DNA from: Tetracentron sinense
Lineage: Eukaryota; Streptophyta; Magnoliopsida; Trochodendrales; Trochodendraceae
Assembly: GCA_015143295.1 (NCBI GenBank)
Contig: CM026554.1
Span: forward strand, 50,094,627 to 50,158,626
DNA length: 64,000 nucleotides
Direction of reading: 5' to 3'
Under the pieces are notes generated by a model. That model was given only the letters and a program-made list of their open reading frames with translations. It had not been told where the DNA came from and ran no database searches. This document shows, in pieces, positions 42,895-55,376 of this stretch. A program made the translations under genes and the position numbers. The first letter of the stretch is position 1, and each line of letters starts with the position of its first letter.

Positions 42895-45800
42895 CCTAGA
42901 ACATTAGGGGGTTGGGTCTTGAGGAGAAAAGGATTGCTCTAAAGTCATTTGCGAAATCTAAGAAACAAATCATCTTGTGCATTCAGGAAACAAAACTAGA
43001 GGATGTTCAGTATCACACTATCAGGGATATTTGGGTTGTTTCTGTACCGGGTTGGCTTGCCATTCCTTCCTTAGGGTCATCAGGGGATATCCTTTTAATT
43101 TGGGGCAAGGAGAGGTTGGAGGTCCTCGAGTCCGAATTGGGGGCTTACTCGATCTCAATCCTGTGTCGTCTGGTCGGAGATGGCTTCAAATGGGTCTTTT
43201 CGGGAGTGTATGGCCCATTAGGGGGATTAGATGACTCTATGTTTTGATCCGAACTTGATGATGTGAGCGCTAGGTGGGAGGCTCCTTAGTGTTTGGGCGG
43301 TGAATTTAATAGTATTAGATTCTCGAGAGAGAGAAAAGGGGGATGTGCGATTAGCGCTAAAATGTGGAGATTTGGGGACTTCATATTTCGTCAAGAGTTG
43401 ATTGATATCCATTTGCAAGGAGCTCGATTCACTTGATCTCAATCAACTTCCAATTTGCGAGTGAGTAGATTGGACAGATTTCTTCTCAATCCGACTTGGG
43501 AAAATCATTTCCCGATTATTATTCAAACTGTTTTCCCTAGGCCTACATCGGACCATGTTCCAATTGTGTTGGAGTTGGGTAGTTTTAAAGAGGGGAGGGA
43601 GGGTCACTCCTTTTAGATTTGAAAATATGTGGCTCAAGGATGACAAATTTAAGGAGGAAGTGGTAGGAGTGTGGCACTCCATCGAGGGTTGGGGTCTACC
43701 AGCACGCATTTTGGTCTCAAGTTCAAAGCCCTCAAAATCAAACTTAAGGAATGGAATAAAGAGAGCTTCAGTAATGTCCAGGCCAGACTTGCATCCCTTC
43801 TTAAGGACATTGGTGATATTGACAGTATTGAAGAATTGGGCTCCCTTTCCACCAAAGAAATTCGAGTCAAGGAGGAGAAGAAAATTGAATACCTGCGGGT
43901 ATTGAGATTGGAAGAGATAAGTTGGAAACAGAAGGCGCGAGTGCGTTGGCTAAAAGAGGGGGACCGAAATACAAAGTTCTTTCATAGAACGGCTAACTCC
44001 GATAAGAAACAAAATTTTATATCCAAGTTACGAGTGGATGGAATATGGCAAGTGGGGCAAAAGGCGATTGCACATAGTATTGTTTCCTTCTATAGAGAAT
44101 TGTATAAGTAACAGGAAGTGTGGCGTCCTAAGTTAGATGGCCTTCTTTTTTCTTCTTTGTCCCCTGAGCAAAGAGAGATTTTGGAGGGGCCTTTTGAGTT
44201 GGGAGGAAATCTCAAGAGTTGTTAGAGGTATGGCTGGGGACAAGGCTCCTGGGCCTAAGGGCTTCATCATTGAGTTCTATAGAGCTTGTTGGAACATCAT
44301 TGGGAATCACTTTTTAGAAGTGATGAAAGAACTTTTTAACTCGGGCATATTTGACAGAGTGCTCAATAGTACCTTTATGGTATTGATTCCAAAAAAAAAG
44401 GAGCAGTTGACCTCAAGAATTTTCTCCCAATTAGTCTGCTTGGTAATGTTTACAAAATTCTCTCCAAGGTTTTGGTAGTTTGACTCCAAGCTGTCATGGG
44501 GTCCATTATTTTTCTGGAACAAGGTGCATTTGTTGGGGGACGTCATATTCTAGATAGTATATTGATTGTTAATGAATGTCTGGAGGGGCGTATCAGGTCA
44601 AAAGTGTCGGGAATTCTATGTAAAATGGATCTGGAAAAATCCTATGACCATGTAAATTGGGAATTTCTGGATTATATTGTCGGTCGAATGGGCTTCGGAT
44701 TCAAGTGGCGGCACTTGATGAGGGTGTGTATTTCCTCAGTGTCATTCTCCATTCTCATTAATGGTTGCTTGGAGGGTTATTTTCAAAGCTATAGAGGGTT
44801 AAGGCAAGGGAATCCACTATCTTCTTTCCTCTTTGTCATTGCTTCTAAGGCCTTAAGTCAAATGTTGGGTCGTGCTAATGGTCCTGTCTTTGATGGTTTC
44901 TCAATAGGCAAGGACAACTTCAGTATCTCTCATCTCCAATTTGCGGATAACACCCTAATCTTTTGTGGTGCTTCGTGTCATAATTTGATATCTCTCCAAT
45001 GCCTTTTTAGATGCTTCAAAACCATCTCGAGGCTGAGGATGAATCTGGCCAAATCAAAAAAAAAAGGTCAGGCCAAATATGAGATTGTGTCAGTGGGGGT
45101 GGTGGCAGAGGTTCAGAGATTAGCGGCCTATCTAAGATGCAAAGTGGGTTCTCTCCCATCAGTGTACCTTGGCATACCCCTGGGGGCGGGTTTTAAAGCC
45201 AAGACCATTTGGGCTCTAGTTCAGGAGAGGTTTACCAAGCGGCAAGCGCCTATCAAATCAGAAGTCGGATACCTTGTCCAAATGAGGAAAATTAACTCTT
45301 ATCAAAAGCACCCTCAACTATCTTCCCACATATTTCATGTACACTTTTACCATCTCTCGTTTGGTAGCTGCATCACTTGATAATTATAGAGGGGGTTCCT
45401 TTGGAATTGGAAAAAATGATAGTTTCAAGTATCATTTGGTTGCTTGGGATAGTATTTGCCGTCCAAAGAGTGGTGGAGGTCTGAATTTGAAATCGTTAGT
45501 TCTAATGAATAAGGCTTTATTAGGGAAATGGGTTTGGAGGTTCAGTGAGGAAAGAGAGTCTATGCCGTTCCGTAATAGTGGTTAAATACGGGGAGGTCTC
45601 TTGTTGGGTCCCACGGGAGGTCAGGCGTCCCCATGGAAAGGTGTTATGCCAATTGTTCATTTAGTCATCCCCAAGTTAAGGTTCAATGTGGGTGTAGGGT
45701 TAGAAGTCAAGTTCTGGAAAGACTTATGGTACAGTTTTGCGAGATTGAACGATGACTTCCATAACATCTTTTTAGCTATTGATCGAGATGCCTTAGTGGG

Positions 45801-46665
45801 GACCTATGCTAAGTTGAGAGATGAGGGGGTGGTGTGGTGCTTGAATTTGAGGCGAGATTTGAACGATTGGGAGATAGAGGACTTGGGTCGCCTTCTTCTT
45901 CATCTTAGGAGTCTCCCCTTAAGCTTTCAAGGAAGAGATCGTAGGATTTGGTCTAGAGGCAATGCTGGCAGATTTTCAATGAGTATATTGTTCAAATCTT
46001 TTGGGTTTGTACCTTTTGCTCATAGACTTGTGTGGAACCCAGGTATTCCCTCTAAGGCATCTTTTTTCTTATAGAATGCGGCGTTGAATGAGATCCTTAC
46101 TTGTGATCACTTGAAAAATAGAGGGTGGATGATGGCTAACCGCTGTTTTTTATGTCTTCAAGCGGAAGAGACAGTGGATCATCTGCTATTACATTGTCCT
46201 ATTATGGATGTGATTTGAGGGTACTTCCTCTCTCGAGTGGGGGTGGATTGAGTCTTCCCTTCTTCCTTTCACAACTTCTTATCCTGTTGATATTTGGTAA
46301 GTGCAGATAGTGTGCGGAGGGCTATCTATCTGGCTGGTTCTCCCTAGAGCTATCTCATGGTCGATATGGAGAGAGTGGAAGAGGAGAGTCTTTGAGGACT
46401 CACCCTCTTCTTTGTCTCACATCTGTCAACATATATGAGTGCTAGTGGAAGAATGGATTTCCATCCGTTGTGATCGAGTGGCAGTGGGTGATTTGTTGAT
46501 GAGATTGGCTAACATTTGTTTTGTGCCTCTCTTCTTCGAGGGAGCCTTTTCCTTTTTTGTTGTCTTCTTTTTTCCGCCTTGAGTTTACTCTCTTGTAAAC
46601 TCTTTTTTCTTCTGCATATAATCTTGTTTTGTTTAATGCATTTTCTGGTTTTATATATATATACA
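42895..46665 (+). pseudogene. Third LINE ORF2, nearly full domain set, decayed
   Basis: APE endonuclease from about 42895 (ILCIQETKLED, WVFSGVYGPLGG, DRFLLNPTWENHF, SDHVPIVLE). RT follows from 43920, with [57 protein letters not shown] and RGLRQGNPLSSFLF. The catalytic box is FADN (Asn at 44949-44951) instead of FADD. The zf-RVT block [19 protein letters not shown] is at about 46140-46200. The 3' UTR has TTGTAAACTCTT and ends in an AT-rich run near 46665. Stops, frameshifts and the FADN change make it inactive. Confidence 0.8.
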
Positions 46666-46899
46666 CGTACTAATTAGGCAATTATCAATTTCTTGACATT
46701 TTATCCAAGATCAAACTACAAAAACTTGAAGAACCTGCATTAAAAGAACCCAAAGTAGGCTGGTTTCGCAGCCTCAAATAACCTAGATACCAAGCTTAAC
46801 TTTTCCCATAGTAAGCTAGTTTCGCAGCCCTAAAAAAATATGATGCAAAAACTGTGTGACGTTTGAGTTTAGGTTTCAAAAAAAATGAGAAAAATAAAA

Positions 46900-47050
46900 T
46901 TTCGTGACTCGACCGAGTCTAGCGAAAGGAAAAATCGGCACCTGAGTATCTTGTCAAATAATGTCTCCTTCGAGTTTTTAGGGGAGTCGACTCAAAATTC
47001 AATCGAGTCGAGTAACCCGGCCGGGTTTCGGGTCGACTCGACAAGTTTTC
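46900..47050. repeat. GAGTCGA/CGAGTCG-rich repeat
   Basis: Clustered GAGTCGACTC, CGAGTCGAGTAACCCGG and GGTCGACTCGAC motifs. A poorer relative (CGACTCGACTTG, GTTGAGTAACTCG) is at about 40262-40320. Common plant low-complexity repeat type, no gene. Confidence 0.4.
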
Positions 47051-47054
47051 AAAC

Positions 47055-47500
47055 TATAGGTCAACTCCTTCGAAGATGCGTCTATTTCTTTCCTTCCAAA
47101 TTGACCATGCAATGACACCGGGTAATAAAGCCCAAATTTCTGCTAGTGGAGATCCCAATGAAATAGATGACAAGCAAGATAAGAAATCCTGAAATGATCT
47201 AGAGCTAATCCAGGCAACTCCTAACTGGGAAAAATATCCAAAGTAAAATAATAGTGCAAGAATACATGAACAACCGACTCCATCTCAGAACACCATAATA
47301 CACAACGATTAGTTAAACTCCATCTATGCTTTGGAGGTGGTCATAGGTTAGAATCTTATCCAAACATGTTTTACAAAGAAAATGAGAAAAAAAGTGCCTT
47401 TGAAGGTACCCCAAAGTTCCAAATAGTCATATAAGAAAAAAAGATACCTTGACATTGCCATTGGCATTGTTAAGAACAAAATTGTAGAATATACAATTGT
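47055..47500 (-). pseudogene. LINE C-terminal fragment, minus strand
   Basis: Minus strand gives VIAWSIWKERNRRIFEGVD at about 47110-47055, preceded by blocks related to LTYDHLQS/zf-RVT at about 47330. Full of stops. Element 2 inserted about 130 bp beyond it. Confidence 0.55.
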
Positions 47501-47626
47501 GCTTGCAAGATCCGCTATCTTTCTAGCTTATAATCTTGTCCACCATAGACCATTTTGCGTATCTTTCCCCAAAATATAGAAAAATACATTTCCTTATTGA
47601 CATTTGAATACTATTAACAATAATAT

Positions 47627-48622
47627 TGTAACGGGTAAAATTCGTAAAATCAACTCAGCGTTGGAGAACGAGCTCGTTTTCGTTGATTTGTTCACGAAAG
47701 TGACACGTGGACACGAGTTGGGGTCACGGGCTTAAAATAGAGGGGTCACACGTTGTCTGATGCACAACGATCCCGTTGTGCGCATTACGGCGTCTTTGTT
47801 CTCTTGCAGAACAACGTTTCCGTTGTGGCTTTGACAACGTGCTCGTTGTCTAAAGCACAACGTGACTGTTGTACTCTTGACAACGTCTTTGTCGTTACAT
47901 GAACAACGAGTCCGTTGTCTCACCGACAACGATGTCGTGCTGTGTTTTAAGACATCTACACAATAACCGAGCTCGGGTCAACAACGAGACCGACTCGTAT
48001 GAGGAAGTGATCGGGAGGCGATCCATATTTCTGACAGGCGTGCCGAAAACACTGTTGCGTGCCGAAAGCACTGTCTTGGCATTTAATGCTGGTCACTTCT
48101 GCGTACTGTCCGATCCCGTCCGATTTGACTTATAGGAGACTCTCGCGTGTGATGCAACCGGCGGCAAATATGACTTGACATATTTGACAATGAGTGCAAA
48201 ACACGTGGTATGGACACCTATGGCCATCCATGGTCATCGATGGCCATACCAGCCTTACCCTATAAATACCCCGTGATTTTTAGTGCATAGGGACACACGT
48301 TTTGAATCACGTTGGATCACGTTCAATCACGTTTTTATCACCTGAACACACGTTTTGGCCATACTTCAGAGCATACTTGTTCAGTGCTTCCCAGTGCCTT
48401 GCGTAGCTTTCTGTGCCTCTTTCAGTGTTTACTATTCATCATCTTCTACCCCTACTGACTTTAGCATCGGAGTACAGGTCAGGGTGTCACACCCTCCACT
48501 CCAACCTTCTACCAGTAAACCAGAGCGTGGGAGAAGCTGTAGCTGAAGCGTGTCCTTTCTGGAGTTTTGCTGTGGGAGAAGCAGCAGTCGACGCGTGTCC
48601 TTTCCGGAGTTTTTCCCTCATA
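47627..48622 (+). repeat. 5' LTR of element 2
   Basis: A 996-bp direct repeat of 58463-59458, starting TGTAACGGGTAAAATTCG and ending TCCCTCATA (CTCACA in the 3' copy). The dyad array is at 47764-47941 and TATAAATA at 48261-48268. It is about 95 bp longer than the element 1 LTR, mainly through an AATCACGTT repeat just after the TATA region (48303-48355) and a duplicated GACGCGTGTCCTTTC block near the end. Confidence 0.95.
47764..47941. repeat. Dyad array, element 2 5' LTR
   Basis: ACAACG starts at 47764, 47811, 47834 and 47857, and then two further units at 23-bp steps. It is the same architecture as in element 1 but with the second unit intact (ACAACGTTTCCGTTGT) and different decayed arms. 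Confidence 0.9.
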
Positions 48623-48627
48623 AATAT

Positions 48628-48636
48628 TGGCGCCGT
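48628..48636 (+). promoter_or_regulatory. Primer-binding site, element 2
   Basis: TGGCGCCGT follows the LTR end after five bases, identical to the element 1 site and complementary to the tRNA-Asp 3' end. Confidence 0.75.
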
Positions 48637-48679
48637 CTGTGGGAAATAATAAACGAACCCCCCTTTGCTCTTTGTGATC

Positions 48680-51103
48680 ATGGCTGACCAGTCATCAGTG
48701 TTCGGGCGTGAGGATCAAACCCCTCAGGCCGCTCTTTTTGTACCGTCTGTCGTACACATTCCTGGAGTCAGTCCTTCGTCTGGGCAACCAGAGAGGACCG
48801 TGCCTCCTCCTGTCGAACTTTCTGTTTCTGATCGCATTTTGGCGATGTTACAAGTGCAGCAGACTGCTCTGGATCAGATCACCAGGCAGCAGCAAGTGAT
48901 GCAGACGAGGCTGGAGGCGTTCGAGCATAGCAGGCTCGAAGTGGATGAGGTGCCACTGCAGAGGCCTTCCTTGAGACGTCAGTTTGACTTCTCTTCTTCT
49001 CCTTCTGCACCGGAGAACCGTGAAACCAGGTTTGTACTTCATCCTACTGAAGGGGATGTAAGACAGCCTCAGGTTCTGGCAGAGCAGTGTATTCCCTCAG
49101 ATCGTGTGGATTTGCGGGAAGGAGCAGGGCGAGAAGACTTAAGAGGCAGTACCGGAGGTGCAGAAGCCCAGAAGACTTGGGTGACTGCCAAGGAGGTGGA
49201 AGCTTTGATCGGTGCTCGTGTTAAGAGCATGAAGGGAGGGATTCTTGACCACTTTGCTCAGTCAGCAAAGGATAACGTTGAGAACTCTCCTTTCACGGAC
49301 GCCATCAATCAGTCGTATACTTCTTCGAAGTTCATAACTCCGATCTTCCTCATGTACACTGGAAGGACGGATCCAGAGGAGCATTTGTTTGATTTCAAAC
49401 ACGCGATGGCTGTCCGCAATCCGGATGATGACCTGTATTGCAAGGCCTTCCCCAACAGCCTGTCTGGAGCAGCGTCGAAGTGGTTCCGGAACTTGCCTCC
49501 TAGTTCCATCAGTAACTTCTCTGAGCTCAGGTCAGCTTTCATTGACCGTTTCATCATCAATAAGAAGAAGAAAGCAGGTGCAGATACTCTCTTCTCGTTG
49601 AGGATGAAGCCGGCCGAATCCTTGAAAGACTTCATTTCACGTTTCACTGATGAAGTCCACAACATCGATAAGGTCGATGAAGCGAGCTGTATCGCTGCTT
49701 TCAAGAATGCTATCCCCAAGCATTCCGAGCTCTATAAGTCCTTAGCTCTTGACTATCCTGTCAAGATGGACGAGTTGATGGTTCGTGCCACCAAGTACAG
49801 ACGGTACGAGGAGGACGTATCCGTTGTGCCGGTGCCGAAACCCAGAACGAGAATGGTGGATGTCGTGGAAAGGACACACTGATCTTCGAAGAGGAAGGAG
49901 AAGAAGCAGAGGTACGAGTCTTCATCATCTGAGGACTCGCCGCCAAGGAAGCAGAAGGAGAGAGTTGTTTACGTGACTCAGTGGGATCAGCCGGATCGGC
50001 GCCCGTTTGAAAGAAATTTTAATCAGCAACAGAGTAGGACGGAGAGACGTCCTAATGATCAACATCAGGCGAGGCAGCAGTATCAGCCACGCCAGGTGCA
50101 GCCTCAGGTACAGCACGAGAGAGGCGTGCAGCCTAGTGAGCAGCGATCTTTTGCAGATCGAGCACAGCGCATCAATTTCACAGTCAGCCCGGCGACCATC
50201 ATGAGGTCGATGGAGGATCAGCCGTACTTCGAGTGGCCAGCTAGGGCTGTGCAGGATATAACATCGGGACCACGGGTGCATGAGTATTGTCATTATCACA
50301 AGTGCCGCGGTCATCTCACCAACCGGTGTCGTATTCTGAGGGAGTACTTGGAGAGATTAGTTCAGGAAGGGTACTTGGGAGAGTATCTTGCTTCTGGCAA
50401 CAGCGGCATGGAGCACGCCAGGGAGCCGGTATCCCAGGCTCGTGGAGGAGATCCTGCCAGCAATCCAAATACCAGTGGAGGAGCTTCCCGGGGCACGATC
50501 AATGTCATTTGCCGCGTGCAAGCACCGGAAGCTGATGTGGAGAGGAACTTCAGGGCGAAGGCCAGGAAGCTGTCTCATGAGGCTGCAGTGTGTCAGGTGC
50601 AGGTGCCTAGCAGAAGCGTTGAGCAGGCACTTACTTTCACTGATCGTGATCTGGCAGCAGTGATCCGACCTCACTATGATGCTCTTGTTCTCACCATGAG
50701 GATAGGAGATTTCGACATCAGGAGAGTGCTCGTGGATTCCGGGAGTGGAGCAGACATCTTCTATCTTCATGCTTTCACCCAAATGAAGCTGGATCCTTCC
50801 GTTCTCATCCCTGCTCAGACTCCGCTGTTCGGATTTGATGGCAACTCGATGAAGCCTGTAGGCGACGTTGTCTTATCCGTTGTGGCTGGACCCGTTGTCC
50901 TTCAGACCAGGTTCTCCGTCCTGGATGCGCCATCACCGTACAATGTCATCTTGGGTCGTTGGTGGACTCATGAGATGAAGGCCGTCCCGTCCTCGTACTA
51001 CCAAGTGTTGAAGTATCCAACGCAGGACGGGCCTCAGGAGATCAAGGGTGATCAGTTGGCATCGCAGAAGTGCGATTTTCCTGCCTCCGTTGTGCCCTTA
51101 TAG
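48680..51103 (+). pseudogene. gag-pro: Gag-protease, element 2, one nonsense mutation
   Basis: ATG at 48680. Gag capsid domain (YTGRTDPEEHLFDF, GAASKWFRNLPP), the CHYHKCRGHLTNRC knuckle and the protease DSGSGAD are all present in one frame, about 90 percent or more identical to element 1. The only break is a TGA at 49880-49882 where element 1 has CGA, a C to T change that cuts Gag off after the capsid and before the knuckle. The natural end is the TAG at 51101. Confidence 0.9.
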
Positions 51104-51109
51104 CAATTA
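51101..51109 (+). promoter_or_regulatory. Candidate stop-codon readthrough signal, element 2
   Basis: TAG CAA TTA, matching UAG-CAR-YYA exactly. The third base of the CAR codon differs from element 1 (CAG), yet both satisfy the motif. Pol follows in frame with no nearby ATG. Confidence 0.65.
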
Positions 51110-54100
51110 CAGGTCGTTCCCGTTGTGGAAGAGAGCTCGGAAACATCGTTGTGCAGACCTTCCGTTGAGCATACGAAAGCTGTCAATTTGAGAACGGAAG
51201 AAGAGCCAAAGGTGTTGCAGATCGGGACGAGCTTAACAGCGGAGGAAGAGCTCGAGTTGCTGAGTTTCCTTAGGCAGAACCTTGATGTCTTTGCATGGTC
51301 TCACAAAGACATGACTGGCATTGATCCGAGTGTTATCTGTCATCACCTCAATGCTGATCCTGCTATCCCTCCAGTGAAACAGAAACCTCGGAGGCTTGCT
51401 CCAGCTTATCATGATGCAGTGAACGAGGAGATTGACAAGCTAATCCAGTTCGGGTTCATTCAGGAGGTGCAGTACCCTGATTGGATAGCCAATATTGTGG
51501 CTGTGCCTAAGAAGAGCGGGAAAGTGAGAGTTTGTATTGACTTCATTGGTGTCAATAAGGCCTGCCCCAAGGACTTTTTTCTCATGCCAAGGATAGACAG
51601 GCTCATCAACGCCACTGCTGGCCACGAGATGTTATCCTTCATAGATGGTTATTCAGGCTATAACCAGATCCTCCTGGCGGAAGCAGATCGAGAGAAGACC
51701 ACCTTCATAACGGAGCGGGGCTTGTTCTGTTATCGAGTGATGCCTTTTGGCTTGAAGAATGCAGGTGCCACCTATCAACGTCTTATGAATCTTATGTTCG
51801 GGCCACTTCTTGGCAAGAAGGTTGAAGAGTACATCGATGACATCGTTGTGAAGAGTCGAGTACGAGGTACTCTGGTGGCGGACCTTGCTGAGCTTTTCTC
51901 TGTTCTGCGATCTTTCAATCTAAAGATCAACCCAGAGAAATGCACCTTCGGGGTTACCTCAGGGAAGTTTTTGGGTTATCTTGTGAGTCAGCGAGGAATT
52001 GAGGCTAATCATGCTCAGATCCGTGCTTTGCTGGACATGCCAGAGCCTAAGTCTAAGAAGGAGATCCAGAAGCTGACAGGCCGGATTGCTGCACTCAATC
52101 GGTTTATCTCCAAGTCGTCAGATCGTTGCAAACCTCTTTTCGAGTTGCTGAGAAAGGACTCCATTTTTGCGTGGACTCCAGAGTGCTCTCAAGCTTTCCT
52201 TGCCTTGAAGGAATATTTGGGCTCAGCTCCTATCCTTTCGGTGCCCGAGCCAGGTGAAATCTTATATCTTTATCTGTCTGTTTCAGAGCAAGCCCTTGGT
52301 TCCGTCCTGGTCAGGAGTTGCGATGGCGTGGAGAGACCTGTCTATTTCATCAGCAAAACCTTTCTCAAGGCGGAGTGCAATTATAGCAAGCTCGAGAAGG
52401 TATGCCTGGCTCTTGTCTTTTCTGCGGAGAAGCTTCGTCCTTACTTTCATGCTCATTCTATCGTTGTCATCACAACGTATCCTTTGAAAGTCGTGCTGGG
52501 ACGACCCGAGCTGGGGGGAGGATGTCGAAGTGGGTTGTGGCTGTGAGTGAGTTCGATATTCAGTATCGGGCTAGGAGTTCAGAAAAGGGGCAAGCAATGG
52601 CGGGTTTTCTTTCTGATTTCCCTGTGGAGGAGGAAGCTGAGGAGGTGGTTGTTGATCTTCGGGAATTTCCTATTGAAGTTGACAACGGAGATATCGTTGT
52701 GGATGGAGCCGAGTCATCAGAGTGGAGCGGTTGGCTATTATATGTGGACGGATCTTCTAATTTCAGTGGTTCAGGACTGGGTGTTGTGCTTATAAGTCCG
52801 GAGAACGTCAAAGTGCAGAAGATGTCGCGTCTTGGGTTCACTACCTCCAACAATGAAGCTGAGTACGAAGCCTTACTCCTTGGGTTGGAGAGTGCTCGAG
52901 AGCTGCAGATCTCCATGTTGAGAGTGTTTTGTGATTCACAGCTCGTGGTGAATCAGGTGAATGGTGTTTATGACTGTAAGGACGACCGGATGAAGCAGTA
53001 TGCTACTCTTGTTCGTTCGTTGTGTGAAGCATTCACCATTGTGGAGATCAAGCACACCCGGAGAGATGAGAACAGGCATGCTGATGCTTTGGCGTATCTA
53101 GCTTCCATGGTGCAGGCTGACGAGCCTAAGGCTATTCTGATGGAGTTCCAAGAGTATCCTTCAATAACCCTTCAGGCACAGCGAGAAGTATTTTTTGTCA
53201 ATCCTGTTCCGAGCTGGATGACAGGGCTGGTGGCTTATCTGAAGGACGGAATTCTTCCTATCAATGTGAAGGAGTCGAGGCGCATTCAGTTCAAGGCATC
53301 TCGTTATACCTTGGTGCAAGGAGAGTTGTTCAGGAAATCTTTTGGTGGGCCTTTGCTGAAGTGTGTTCATCCTGCAGACGTGGAGAGAATACTTGCTGAG
53401 TTGCATGAAGGTATATGTGGTATTCATTCAGGAGGGAGAACCATTACCCATCGTGCTCTGGGGCAAGGTTACTTTTGGCCTTACATGCAGGCTCTCAGAA
53501 GTATGTGAAGAAATGCAGCCAATGCCAGCGGTTTGCTCGTTTGATTCATGCTCCGGCTCAAGAGCTCAGCACTATGTCTCAGCCTTGGCCATTTGCACGT
53601 TGGGGACTTGATATTGTGGGACCTTTCCCTAGGGCTCCAGGGAATCTGATCTTTCTCCTAGTGGCAACTGATTACTTCTCTCGGTGGATTGAGGTTGTTC
53701 CCCTTGCTCGTATCAGAGAACAAGAGGTGAAGAAGTTCTTGTGGGAGCACATCATCTGCAGATTTGGCATACCACAGTCCATCATCACTGACAACGGGAA
53801 GCAGTTCTCAGGACGATTGATTGCCGACTTTTGTAGCGAGCTGAAGATCAAGCATGTTTTCTCTTCCCCATATTATCCTCAGGGGAATGGATTGGCCGAG
53901 GCAGCCAATAAGAACATTCTCAATGTCTTGAAGAGAAGACTGGAAGATTCGAAGGGGAAGTGGACCGCCGAGCTACACAACGTTTTGTGGGGGTACAGAA
54001 CAACTCCAAGGAGTCCTACCAATGAAACTCCTTTCTCCCTGGCGTATGGTATGGAAGCTGTCATTCCTACTGAGATCAGTTTGCCTACAGTGCGTTCTTG

Positions 54101-54461
54101 GCACAACAAGAAGAAGCACGGAGAGAAAGATCAGAACACAGAGCTTATGGCTATTCATCTCGATCTGCTAGAAGAGAAGCGAGAAGATGCCAGCATTCAG
54201 ATGAGGAGGTATCAGCAACGATTGATGAAAGCCTACAACAAGAAAGTACAAAGGAGAGTGCTGCAGGTCGGTGATCTCGTTCTCCGAAGAGTGTTCCAGA
54301 GCACGAGAGAGCTTAACAGTGGCAAGTTGGGACCTAACTGGGAAGGGCCTTATATCGTGGAGCGATTGGGATGTCCTGGAGTCTGTTATTTGAAAGACTT
54401 ACAAGGTAACCTCATCTCAAAATCCTGGAACATTATGAATCTGAGGCAATTCTTTCAATAG
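51104..54461 (+). pseudogene. pol: Pol (RT, RNase H, archaeal-type RNase H, integrase), element 2, two frameshifts
   Basis: Open from the UAG to 52546, then a one-base deletion at about 52512-52518 shifts frame in the linker after the first RNase H. The frame resumes and holds the second RNase H with all four acidic positions (RHADALAYLAS, Asp at 53083). A 4-bp deletion at about 53491 breaks the integrase zinc finger. The last frame runs to the natural stop at 54459-54461 with the integrase core (LDIVGPF, TDNGKQF) and an intact C-terminus. The RT box YIDD is at about 51830-51841. Together with element 1 it defines the full pol layout. Confidence 0.92.
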
Positions 54462-54832
54462 AATCTGAGATATGCTACTGCATGCATCGTTGTGCTTACA
54501 AGTTTTCAGTGATTTTACATGATCATAGTGCTCATATTTCAACATATGACTTGCAATATTATGTGCCTGCTCGTTGTCTACGCTGTGCTCTGTCTGGTTC
54601 ATCAGTGTAATATTGTGAATGTTTTGCAAGTAATTCAAATAAAATTTTGACTGAACCTACTCATAACGAACACGAGTGGCTTATACAAGGATGTCATCTG
54701 AGCAAATCTAGTGGCTTATCCTAATGACATCCTCTGAGCATGTGCTTCGAAACTGAGTTATATTGTGTTCATCGTATGAATTTTATTTGTCAGATTGCAT
54801 TCACAGTGAACTACGCGAATGATGTATCTGGA

Positions 54833-55055
54833 GTAAGTGCTTTGCTCGTAGTGCCAGTTCGTAGTGCATGATCGTAGTGATAGCTCGTAGTGCTTTGTTC
54901 ATAGTGCATGATCGTAGTGCCAGTTCGTAGTGCATGATCGTAGTGCTTAGCTCGTAGTGCTTAGCTCGTAGTGCATTGTTCGTAGTGCATGACTCGTAGT
55001 GCGTGATCGTAGTGTTTCGCTCGTAGTGCTTGCTCGTAGTGCTTTGATCGAAATA
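54833..55055. repeat. TCGTAGTG-rich tandem repeat spacer, element 2
   Basis: About 15 units of CTCGTAGTGC / ATCGTAGTGCATG between the end of pol and the end of the antisense gene. Same motif but different unit order and number from 12420-12780, so the array evolves by slippage. Confidence 0.8.
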
Positions 55056-55376
55056 ATTTGCTTAAGTATGTGCATCAGTTATGATTTTCGCCCTCATACA
55101 TACGTTCACATAGTAAAGTGTCATATTCACATCAATGCTGTGGACCGTGAAAATTAACTCAACCACTTGTGTTGTGTTGCTTGTGCATACGATGTGCTAC
55201 GCTACGAGGTGAAAAGAAGTGCAAACATAAGGAAAAGAAGTGATCCATTCATATAGAAAGCCCATCTCTGGGCAATTACAGTAACGAACTCCCATAAAAG
55301 GGAAAGAGAAGAGTTTACATCATCATAAAGAGAAACAGGAACATAAAGATGAGCAGGAGATCAGATGGGCAGCAGA

